Part shown: positions 16,349 through 23,680 of the stretch, piece by piece
How the letters are laid out: every line of letters starts with the position of its first letter
Numbering within the stretch: position 1 is the stretch's first letter
Assembly: GCA_022574315.1 (NCBI GenBank)
Contig: JACZSH010000004.1
Coordinates: 1 to 30,395 of the forward strand
Reading direction: 5' to 3'
DNA from: Chloroflexota bacterium
GTDB taxonomy: Bacteria > Chloroflexota > Dehalococcoidia > Dehalococcoidales > RBG-16-60-22
Length of the DNA stretch: 30,395 bases
Translations under genes and position numbers: made by a program
Notes under the pieces: model-generated
What the model was told of the DNA's origin: nothing
Seen by the model: only the letters and a program-made list of their open reading frames with translations
Database searches by the model: none

Positions 16349-17356
16349 ATGATTCCTGCCATCGCCAGGTTGCCTCGCATCACTCTGGGTAATTATCCTA
16401 CGCCTCTGGTCGAAGCCGAACACCTGTCGGCCGCCCTGGGTGGACCGCGCATTCTCATCAAGCGGGAAGACCTCACCGGCCTGGCGCTGGGCGGCAACAA
16501 GTGCCGCAAGCTTGAGTTCATCATGGCCGAGGCGCGGCAGAACGGGATTGATACCATCATCACCACCGGAGGCACGCAGTCCAATTTCGCCTTGCAGATG
16601 GCGGCTGCCGCCCGCAAGCTTGATATGGAGCCCTACCTCGTCCTGGCACAGGGCGCCCATGCGGAGGTACAGGGCAACCTTCTCCTCCACGATATCCTGG
16701 GTTCGAATGTCAAAATACTGGAGCTTAGTCCCACCCAGTTGTTGCGCGGTTCCATCATGGAAATCATGCACCGGCTGGCGGATGAACTGACCGCCGAAGG
16801 ACGCCATCCGCTGGTCATTCCCGCCGGAGCGCACAACATCCTGGGCACCACTGCCTGGGTCGACGCCGTCGACGAGACCTGGCAGCAGTTGCAGTCCCGC
16901 CACATCGATGCCAATTACCTGGTGGTTACCAACGGCTCGGGCAGCACCCAGGCCGGGTTGGACCTGGGCGTCAAGCACCTCCGGCTCCCCACCCGGGTAA
17001 TCGGTTTCAGTATTTTCTACACACGGGACGAAGCCGTCGCTGACCTTGTCAAGATTGCCAATGACACCGCCCGCTTCCTCGACTTTGACCTGGCTTTTAC
17101 CCCGGAAGAGATAAGTATCTACGATGAGTATAACGGTGAAGGCTATGGCATCACCACTCCCGAGTGTATCGAAGCCATCAAGCTGGTCGCCCGTACCGAA
17201 GGGATTTTCCTCGACCCGGTTTATACCGGCAAGGCAATGGCCGGCCTGATCGATTTCATCCGCCAGGGTCGGTTCACCAGGGATGACACGATTGTCTTTT
17301 TTCATACCGGCGGTATCCCGGCTTTATTTGCCTACGCCCAGGAGATTACCGGATAA
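16349..17356 (+). CDS. D-cysteine desulfhydrase / ACC deaminase family PLP enzyme
   Basis: A 335-residue fold-type II PLP enzyme. The Schiff-base lysine is in GGNKCRKLEF (about residues 49-58), TTGGTQSNFA binds the cofactor or substrate, and NGSGSTQAGL carries the phosphate-binding loop. YTGKAMAGL and FFHTGG are typical near the C terminus. Known members deaminate D-cysteine (H2S, ammonia and pyruvate) or 1-aminocyclopropane-1-carboxylate; the sequence alone does not decide. AGGGAG lies close to the ATG. It is 80 bases after corrinoid protein 1 and probably in the same transcript, with further amino-acid enzymes downstream. Confidence 0.88.
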   Translation: MIPAIARLPRITLGNYPTPLVEAEHLSAALGGPRILIKREDLTGLALGGNKCRKLEFIMAEARQNGIDTIITTGGTQSNFALQMAAAARKLDMEPYLVLAQGAHAEVQGNLLLHDILGSNVKILELSPTQLLRGSIMEIMHRLADELTAEGRHPLVIPAGAHNILGTTAWVDAVDETWQQLQSRHIDANYLVVTNGSGSTQAGLDLGVKHLRLPTRVIGFSIFYTRDEAVADLVKIANDTARFLDFDLAFTPEEISIYDEYNGEGYGITTPECIEAIKLVARTEGIFLDPVYTGKAMAGLIDFIRQGRFTRDDTIVFFHTGGIPALFAYAQEITG

Positions 17357-17371
17357 CAGGCTCGGTTAATG

Positions 17372-17387
17372 TCAGGGAAATCCCTGA
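17372..17387. repeat. Perfect inverted repeat in an operon spacer
   Basis: TCAGGGA-AA-TCCCTGA forms a 7-bp stem with a 2-base centre between the PLP enzyme and aminotransferase genes. No U tract follows, so it is more likely an operator or mRNA-processing site than a terminator. Confidence 0.5.
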
Positions 17388-17422
17388 TGAATTGGTGAAT
17401 TAAAGGAGGCGCAAGATTTACC

Positions 17423-18784
17423 ATGTCAATCACAACCACCAGTAACCTCGACCGGTTTATCGCCACTCACCAGAAGTCCCGGGAACTCTGGGAGAGGTCT
17501 CTCGGCAGCAGTCGCGGCATCCACCATGACTCCCGCCACACCGTCCCCTTCCAGGTCTACACTTCGCACGCCAGTGGTACGCGCAAGTGGGACGTCGACG
17601 GCAATGAGTATATCGATTATTCCATGGGTCACGGCAGCCTGATACTGGGACACTCCCACCCCACCCTGGTAGAAGCGGTCACCCGGCAGATAACCAAAGG
17701 CTCGCATTTCGGCACCGAGCACCTGGCCGCCATAGAGTGGGCGGAACTGGTTTGCCGGCTGATTCCGGCCGCGGAGAGGGTGGAGTTCGTGCTCACCGGC
17801 ACCGAGGCCGATATTATGATCGTCCAGCTGGCCCGCGCTTACACCGGCCGGCAGAAAATACTCAAGTTCTCCCGGCAGTTCTTCGGCTGGTCCGATGATT
17901 TGTACGTCGGCGTGATTCCTCCTTTTGACCAACCCCTCCCCGGTCGGCTGCCCCCCATCACCGACGATGCCGTAACCAATGCCACCGTGGTCATCCCCTG
18001 TAACGACGACGTCGCCATGGAAAAAGCCCTGGCCGGAAAAGACATCGCCGCCCTGTTCCTGGAAGGCGGCGGCGCCCACGGCGGCGGTATCTGCATGCCC
18101 CCCGAGCTGGTTCGGAAAGCCCGCCGCCTGACCCAGGAAACCGGCACCCTGCTCGTTATCGACGAAGTAATCAGCGGCTTCCGCTGGTCGCCCGGCGGCT
18201 ACCAGGCCACCGTTGACGTCACCCCGGACCTGACCCCGCTGGGCAAGATTGTCAGCGGCGGCATCGGCGGCGGCGCCGCCGTCTGCGGTCGCGCCGATAT
18301 CATGGAGCTGCTGAATATGAAACCGGGTGACGCGGAGTGGAACCGTTATCGCCGCATCTTCCACAACGGCACCTGGAACGCCAATCCGCTCATTGCCGCC
18401 ACCGGCGTGACCATGCTCAATATCATCGCCCAAGGCGAGGTGCAGCCCACCGCCGAGGCGACCGCCAGGAAGCTCACCGACGGCATGAACCGCCAGATTG
18501 AAAAGCGGGGCATCGACGGCTGTGCTTACCACACCAGCTCCGTACTTCACCTCCATTTCGGCAAGTGCCGGAAATGCGACCGCACCGCCTGCTACGACGT
18601 CGAAAAATCAACCCCGCCCGAGGTTATCAATGCCCTGCACTGGTATCTGCTACTGAACGGCGTCAGCCTGCTCCGCGGTACCGTCGGCTGGGTTTCAGCC
18701 GTCCACACCGACGAAGATATCCGCCAGACCATAGCCGCTTTCGGCGCCGCGCTCGATGGCATGGTGGCGGACGGGGTGCTCTAA
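17423..18784 (+). CDS. Class III (HemL-like) PLP-dependent aminotransferase
   Basis: A 453-residue fold-type I aminotransferase related to glutamate-1-semialdehyde aminomutase. Visible are DVDGNEYIDYSMGHGSLILGH, LTGTEADIMIVQLARAYTGR, LLVIDEVISGFRWSPGG (PLP-binding aspartate) and the LGKIVSGG lysine motif; HNGTWNANPL matches the family. True HemL is unlikely because no haem genes are near; related enzymes act on amino acids or amines. Residues 382-390 form C-x2-C-x4-C (CRKCDRTAC), unusual for the fold. GGAGG lies 13 bases from the ATG, a long spacing. It lies in a run with the D-cysteine-desulfhydrase-like enzyme and a diaminopentanoate-dehydrogenase-like reductase. Confidence 0.88.
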   Translation: MSITTTSNLDRFIATHQKSRELWERSLGSSRGIHHDSRHTVPFQVYTSHASGTRKWDVDGNEYIDYSMGHGSLILGHSHPTLVEAVTRQITKGSHFGTEHLAAIEWAELVCRLIPAAERVEFVLTGTEADIMIVQLARAYTGRQKILKFSRQFFGWSDDLYVGVIPPFDQPLPGRLPPITDDAVTNATVVIPCNDDVAMEKALAGKDIAALFLEGGGAHGGGICMPPELVRKARRLTQETGTLLVIDEVISGFRWSPGGYQATVDVTPDLTPLGKIVSGGIGGGAAVCGRADIMELLNMKPGDAEWNRYRRIFHNGTWNANPLIAATGVTMLNIIAQGEVQPTAEATARKLTDGMNRQIEKRGIDGCAYHTSSVLHLHFGKCRKCDRTACYDVEKSTPPEVINALHWYLLLNGVSLLRGTVGWVSAVHTDEDIRQTIAAFGAALDGMVADGVL

Positions 18785-18847
18785 ACCATTCTTCGACCTT
18801 TTTTAACAACTGAAGACACGAATTTTAGCTGCCGGAGGTAGACTGCA

Positions 18848-19858
18848 ATGACTGGTAAATACCGCGCTGTCCAGTACGGTTGCGGCCCGATTGGTTGCTC
18901 TGTCGCCAGGCTGGCCGCACAGCGAGCCGACATCGAGCTCGTTGGCGCCATCGATATCGACCCGGACAAGGTGGGGCGTGATTTGGGAGAAGTAATCGGC
19001 CTGGACAGGCGGCTCGGAGTCACCGTTTCCGATGACGCCGCCGCCGTTTTAGCGCAGGCCCGTCCTGATGTCGTCTTTCTCACCACCGGTTCCTCGTTGA
19101 AAAAAATCTTCGGCCAGTTGACCGAAATCGTGAAGGCCGGGGCCAACGTCGTCTCCACGGCTGAAGAGCTGGCCTTTCCCTGGCGGAAAGAGCCGGAACT
19201 GTCCGCTGAAATCGACCGGCTGGCCCGTGAACATGGAGTTACTGTGCTCGCCACCGGGGTTAACCCGGGTTTCCTCATGGATACCTGGCCGCTGGCCATG
19301 ACGGCGGTCTGCCAGGAAGTCAGGCAGATCAGGGTGTCCCGTATCCAGGATGCCTGCCCCCGCCGTCTCCCCTTTCAGAAGAAAATCGGCGCCGGCTGCA
19401 CCCTGGAGGAGTTTCAGTCCCTGGTTGACGCCGGCACCCTGCGCCACGTCGGCCTTGCCGAGTCTATCGCCATGATTGCCGCCGGCCTCGGCTGGGAACT
19501 CGACGAGATTACCGATGAGATTGAACCAATCATCGCCGAGACCGAGGTGAAAAGCCCGTACCTGACCGTCAAGCCCGGGCAGGCGGCCGGGGTGAAGCAG
19601 ACCGGTCATGGTATCAAAAATGGTAAAGAGGTGATAACCCTCGACTTTCAAGCCTATTGCGGCGCCCGTGAATCCTACGATGCCGTCTACATTACCGGCA
19701 CGCCTGATATGGAAGTGGTCATCCGGGGAGGTACCCACGGTGATATCGCCACCGCGGCCATGGTGCTCAATTCGGTCTGTCGAGTGGTCGCCGCTCCGCC
19801 GGGACTGGCGACGATGAAGGATATCCCCCTGGTAATATGCACCGCCGGCCAGGGTTGA
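18848..19858 (+). CDS. Dihydrodipicolinate-reductase-fold dehydrogenase, 2,4-diaminopentanoate dehydrogenase-like
   Basis: A 336-residue NAD(P)-dependent protein with a Rossmann start (VQYGCGPIGCSVARLA, residues 8-23), a DapB-like acidic strand end (GAIDIDPDKVG), TTGSSLKK, and TGVNPGFLMD in the substrate domain. The layout matches the Ord-type 2,4-diaminopentanoate dehydrogenases, which oxidatively deaminate the product of B12-dependent ornithine aminomutase; no aminomutase is in this window, so the substrate is open. GGAGGT lies 8 bases before the ATG. It is last in the 15633-19858 run, and its stop lies 7 bases from the end of the convergent ligase gene. Confidence 0.75.
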   Translation: MTGKYRAVQYGCGPIGCSVARLAAQRADIELVGAIDIDPDKVGRDLGEVIGLDRRLGVTVSDDAAAVLAQARPDVVFLTTGSSLKKIFGQLTEIVKAGANVVSTAEELAFPWRKEPELSAEIDRLAREHGVTVLATGVNPGFLMDTWPLAMTAVCQEVRQIRVSRIQDACPRRLPFQKKIGAGCTLEEFQSLVDAGTLRHVGLAESIAMIAAGLGWELDEITDEIEPIIAETEVKSPYLTVKPGQAAGVKQTGHGIKNGKEVITLDFQAYCGARESYDAVYITGTPDMEVVIRGGTHGDIATAAMVLNSVCRVVAAPPGLATMKDIPLVICTAGQG

Positions 19859-19865
19859 TTTTGCT

Positions 19866-21656
19866 TCACCCCAGTGGTACCGTGCCCTGGCTCTTCAGCC
19901 ATTCCCGGTAGTCCTGTTTCAGCTGCGGGTAAAGCACCGCCCCTTTAAAATTCAGGGGTACCCGGGCAAACCGGACGAAGTCCGGACGGTAGCCCTTGGC
20001 CACTTTCTCCCGCGCCCGCGTCTTGAACCCGGCCTCGAGTTCCGCCTGTCTATCCACTGCCGCCTCGCTTAATTCAATGGTGACACAGCAGCTGTCTTCG
20101 TGTTCGCTTTCCACCCGCAGCCCCACCACCACCAGCTTGAATTGGTCGGTGTTCAGGTTGAAATCCTCGGTCAGTACCCGGGACAATTCCGCCGCCACCT
20201 GGTCGTAAGCATAGTTGGCTCCACCCCGGATAAGCAGCGCCGAGTCCCGCGTCACCCAGTAATAATCAAGCTCCCCGTCCCGCTCGTTCTTCAGGGCAAA
20301 GATGATGTCTCTCAGGCCGTTATACCACCCCTCCCGGAATACCTCCGCCGTCGCCTCATCATCGCCGATGTAGTGGTCCATGATGTTGGCCCCCTGGGTC
20401 ACGAAGTAGCCCGGCTCACCGATATCGCACGTCTGGTAATAGCCTTTATTCTCCGGGTCGAGTGACCGCACCGCCCTGATGCGGGTAAACGGGGGATGCG
20501 CCCGGCCGATGTAATAGCCCACCAGGCTTTCACCGTGATACCGGTGTGACCAGCCGGCTTCGAAGGCACGGGTCAGCTCTTCTGTCGACATTCCTCTCGG
20601 CGTGGCGGCTACCTGCAGGCAGGTCTCCGTAGAACCGAAGCGCACGTTGGGCAGCCGATTGCTGAATCGGCGCACCCGTTTTACCGTGGTCGGCCCCACC
20701 GGCGCCGAACCTATCATCATGTCCGTCCGACTCAAGGCTTCCCTTATTTTTTCTTCGGCCACCGGCAGTTCCCCGTCGTCGGCCAGCGATTCCAGGAATT
20801 CGATGTGCCGGGAGACCATGGGCGCCACCAAACGGTCGTCCCCCCGGCCGGCCGCCTCTACCAGCACCTTCCAGTAGGCTGTCCCGTACCGCTGCAGCAG
20901 GTAGACCACCGTCCCCGGCCGCCGCATCGCCCAGTCGGAAAAGGCCGTCGAGTTGGCGTGGTGCAGGGGGTTGACCAGCAGCAGGCCCACTCTGGTGGCC
21001 GCGGAAATCTCAAAATACCGCTCGTAGGTAAACCGGTTGGCCAGGAAACTCCGGTGCGGCAGGCTGACTCCCTTGGGCTCGTTGGTGGTACCAGAGGTGA
21101 ATATTATCATCTTTTCGTCTTCATAGCTCAGGGGAGGATAGTTCACCTTGCCCGCTGCCCGGTATTCTTCGATATTTTCCACGGCGAAGAATGACGTCTT
21201 CTCCAGCCCGGCTTTAATCTCATCGATACGGTCGGCAAAGCTCCGGTCGTAGAGCACGAACCTGGCTCCGGTCACCCTCGCTTTCCAGACGATACCTCCG
21301 TTATCATCCGCCTGCCAGTTAACGGTTACCGGCACGCATCCCGCCAGTACCCCCGCCAGCCGGAAAACCAGATCGTATACGCTGTTGCCGGAAAAACAAT
21401 GCAACACCCGGTCGCCTTTCACCGCGCCCTGCTCGATAAGGTAAGCCGCCCCGGCCTCGGCCAGACCCAGGAACTCGCCCCTCGTCAGGGTGCGCCGTTT
21501 CAGGTTCTTCCCCTCGAAGGCGTAATACTCCAGGAAAAGCTCCGCCGGGTTCTCGAAGGCAGCCAGGTATTCGTCCCGCGGCGAGGTAAAAGAAGAAAGA
21601 GAAGTGACGGCTTCTCCGCTATCCAGGGCATACAGACTGGTTTCAATCTCGTTCAT
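19866..21656 (-). CDS. AMP-dependent (acyl-CoA synthetase-like) ligase
   Basis: A 596-residue member of the ANL superfamily, which activates a carboxylate with ATP as acyl-AMP and usually transfers it to CoA. Motif A3 is IIFTSGTTNEPKGVSLPHRS, A5 is FGSTE, and the hinge region reads GLRDIIF, later RGGANYAYDQVAAEL. The C-terminal catalytic lysine is probably in PLNFKGAVLYPQLK rather than the usual TxxGK. The substrate is unknown. The ATG lies 7 bases after a -10 box and no ribosome site is visible, so the mRNA is probably leaderless. It is divergent from corrinoid protein 2 and convergent with the Ord-like gene. Confidence 0.85.
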   Translation of the reverse strand: MNEIETSLYALDSGEAVTSLSSFTSPRDEYLAAFENPAELFLEYYAFEGKNLKRRTLTRGEFLGLAEAGAAYLIEQGAVKGDRVLHCFSGNSVYDLVFRLAGVLAGCVPVTVNWQADDNGGIVWKARVTGARFVLYDRSFADRIDEIKAGLEKTSFFAVENIEEYRAAGKVNYPPLSYEDEKMIIFTSGTTNEPKGVSLPHRSFLANRFTYERYFEISAATRVGLLLVNPLHHANSTAFSDWAMRRPGTVVYLLQRYGTAYWKVLVEAAGRGDDRLVAPMVSRHIEFLESLADDGELPVAEEKIREALSRTDMMIGSAPVGPTTVKRVRRFSNRLPNVRFGSTETCLQVAATPRGMSTEELTRAFEAGWSHRYHGESLVGYYIGRAHPPFTRIRAVRSLDPENKGYYQTCDIGEPGYFVTQGANIMDHYIGDDEATAEVFREGWYNGLRDIIFALKNERDGELDYYWVTRDSALLIRGGANYAYDQVAAELSRVLTEDFNLNTDQFKLVVVGLRVESEHEDSCCVTIELSEAAVDRQAELEAGFKTRAREKVAKGYRPDFVRFARVPLNFKGAVLYPQLKQDYREWLKSQGTVPLG

Positions 21657-21663
21657 CTTTTTT

Positions 21664-21693
21664 ATACTAGGCTACGTCCGGCTGGCTTGTCAA
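21664..21693 (-). promoter_or_regulatory. Promoter of the ligase gene (leaderless)
   Basis: On the coding strand TTGACA (21693-21688), 18 bp, then TAGTAT (21669-21664). The expected start of transcription falls within a base or two of the ATG at 21656. Confidence 0.65.
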
Positions 21694-21733
21694 CGCTCCC
21701 CAAATAGCGGTGCTTCGGGCCATTACTTTCAAA

Positions 21734-21762
21734 TTGACTTTGGTCTGGCTTATAGTTATGAT
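21734..21762 (+). promoter_or_regulatory. Promoter of corrinoid protein 2 operon
   Basis: TTGACT (21734-21739) and TATGAT (21757-21762) are 17 bp apart, about 35 bases before the TTG start at 21798. The -35 lies 41 bp from that of the divergent ligase promoter, so a shared regulator could act on both. Confidence 0.65.
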
Positions 21763-21797
21763 GGTGGCAAATACCACGTATTTGGGAGGTTAAACCG

Positions 21798-22457
21798 TTG
21801 GCTGAAGACAAATATCTAGCAGCCCTGAGAGAGAGTATCGTGCACCTCGACTTTGCCACCATCGAGACCGCCGCGCGGCAGGCGATAGAGGCCGGAATCG
21901 ACCCCGGCACGGCGATTACCCAGGGCATTGTTCCCGGGATGACTATCGTGGGCGAAAAGTTTGAAAGCGGCGAGTATTTCCTCTCCGAACTGGTCGTCGC
22001 CGCCGAAGTAATGAAGATGGGCATGAAAGTCATCAACCCCCATCTTAAACAGGCAGACCGCCATATCGCCCGGAAAGTGGTCATCGCCACTGTGGAGGGA
22101 GACCACCACGACCTGGGGAAAAACATCGTTACCACGCTGCTGATTACACAGGGCTTTGAGGTCATTGACTTGGGCGTGGACATCACCCCGGGGCGCATTA
22201 CCGATGCCGTAAAAGAGCACCAGCCGGACATCCTGGGCATGTCGGCACTGCTCAGCCTGACCATGACCAAGATGGGTGAAACTATTGAGAACCTGAAAGA
22301 GGCCGGCCTCAGGGACCGGGTGCGGGTAATCGTCGGCGGCACGCCGGTGACCCCGGAGTTCGCCGATATCATCGGCGCTGATTACAAGGCACTAAACGCC
22401 CTGGAGGGGGTAAAGAAATGCGTGGAGTGGGTAACTCCCGGTAAGGGGGGACAGTAA
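21798..22457 (+). CDS. Cobalamin-binding corrinoid protein (MtbC/MtaC-like), copy 2
   Basis: A 219-residue corrinoid carrier. The N-terminal helical cap has GIVPGMTIVGEKFESGEYFLSEL, and the B12 domain has the ligand motif D102-H-H104-D-L-G107 in VEGDHHDLGKNIV, then VIDLGVDI, GMSALLSLTM and VGGTPVTPEFA. It is clearly related to the protein at 15633 along its whole length. The start is TTG at 21798 with GGGAGG about 7 bases upstream. The UroD-type methyltransferase starts one base after its stop, which is the classic corrinoid protein plus methyltransferase pair. Confidence 0.93.
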   Translation: MAEDKYLAALRESIVHLDFATIETAARQAIEAGIDPGTAITQGIVPGMTIVGEKFESGEYFLSELVVAAEVMKMGMKVINPHLKQADRHIARKVVIATVEGDHHDLGKNIVTTLLITQGFEVIDLGVDITPGRITDAVKEHQPDILGMSALLSLTMTKMGETIENLKEAGLRDRVRVIVGGTPVTPEFADIIGADYKALNALEGVKKCVEWVTPGKGGQ

Positions 22458-22458
22458 G

Positions 22459-23595
22459 ATGCCGGAAATGACTCGACGCGAGCGGATTCTGACTGCCAGC
22501 CGGGGGAAACGCGCTGACCGGCTGCCCTTCTTCCACTGGTGGCGTCACTGTCAACTTGGTTGGGCGGAGCGCGAATGCCGTAACCGCGGCATGGGCATGG
22601 CCTGGGCCAGGCCCAGCTACACTACCAGGCTGCACGATGTCAGCGTCACCGAGCAGGAGGTTGTCTCCGGCGGCGTCACCGTATTTCGCAAGACTTACAC
22701 CACGCCCGTCGGCAGTGTTTCTTACGATGAGCAGCGTGAGCCGGGTACCGGGCAGTGGCACGGCGACCGCAGCTGGCTGGACGTAACTCCCTGGTTCACC
22801 CAGCGCCTGATAAAAGAGCCGGCAGATTATGCCGTGGTCAAGTTCATCGTGGAGCATACCGAGTACCGCGCCGACTATTTCCCCATCGAGCAGGCCAGGG
22901 ACTGGCTGGGTGAAGACGGCATCGTCACCGATATCCATCCCCACACCCCCCTGCAAACACTGATGATTGACTGGGTGGGCAGCGAGGGAGGCCGCTTTTT
23001 CATCCACCATGCCAAATATCCCGACCTGGTCGAGGACCTTTGTCAGGCCATCGCCAAAAGCCGCCTCCCCATGTACGAGATAGCCGCCAAATCACCGGCC
23101 GATGTCATCTTGTGCGGAGATAATATCGACGGCGTCCTGGTCAACCCCCGCCTTTTTGAAAAGTTCTTCATGCCGGAATACGAGACGATGGCATCGATTC
23201 TGCGCCCGTTTGATAAGCTCCTGGGGGTTCACATGGATGGCCGCGTCGCCGTCCTCAAGGACCTCATCGCCCGGACGCCGATCGATATCATCGAGGCGCT
23301 TCACCCGCCCACCATGGGCGACCTGCCTATCGGCGAAGCTCTGGCCGCCTGGCCGGACAAGGTCGTCTGGGTTGGTTTTCCGGGTTCGGTTTACGCCCTG
23401 GGCACCGAAGCGACCAAAAAGGCGGCTCTTGAGCTGCTGCGGGATGTCGTTCCGGGCGACCGCCTGGCTATCGCCATGTCCACCGAGAACATCGTTTCCA
23501 ATGACAACCTGCGCATGGTGACCTCGGTGCTGGAAAACGCCGAGCTTCCCCTGACGCCGGAATCAATCGACCGTATTGAAAAGTCGATCGCCTGA
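22459..23595 (+). CDS. Uroporphyrinogen decarboxylase-type corrinoid methyltransferase
   Basis: A 378-residue member of the UroD/MtaA/CmuA superfamily. These TIM-barrel zinc enzymes move methyl groups between a corrinoid protein and an acceptor such as coenzyme M or tetrahydrofolate, or carry out substrate demethylation. Visible features are the N-terminal TRRERILTASRGKRADRLPF typical of the family, VILCGDNIDG, and GVHMDGR followed by IDIIEALHPPTMGD in the C-terminal half. Haem-type UroD is unlikely because the substrate-binding N-terminal arginine motif is not conserved. It is translationally coupled to corrinoid protein 2 (one-base gap, GGGGGG 8 bases before the ATG), so that protein is its likely partner. 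The methyl donor is unknown. Confidence 0.88.
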   Translation: MPEMTRRERILTASRGKRADRLPFFHWWRHCQLGWAERECRNRGMGMAWARPSYTTRLHDVSVTEQEVVSGGVTVFRKTYTTPVGSVSYDEQREPGTGQWHGDRSWLDVTPWFTQRLIKEPADYAVVKFIVEHTEYRADYFPIEQARDWLGEDGIVTDIHPHTPLQTLMIDWVGSEGGRFFIHHAKYPDLVEDLCQAIAKSRLPMYEIAAKSPADVILCGDNIDGVLVNPRLFEKFFMPEYETMASILRPFDKLLGVHMDGRVAVLKDLIARTPIDIIEALHPPTMGDLPIGEALAAWPDKVVWVGFPGSVYALGTEATKKAALELLRDVVPGDRLAIAMSTENIVSNDNLRMVTSVLENAELPLTPESIDRIEKSIA

Positions 23596-23637
23596 GGTCG
23601 GTTGCTTAGCCGATAAATAGCCTTATGATTGTTAGCC

Positions 23638-23664
23638 AACGAGGGCGGTCAAACCGCCCTCGTT
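23638..23664. terminator. Bidirectional intrinsic terminator
   Basis: An 11-bp perfect stem AACGAGGGCGG/CCGCCCTCGTT with a TCAAA loop, followed by a T-containing stretch. It sits between the convergent UroD-type and AOR genes and can end both transcripts. Confidence 0.85.
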
Positions 23665-23680
23665 CCGTTATTTCCGTAGT

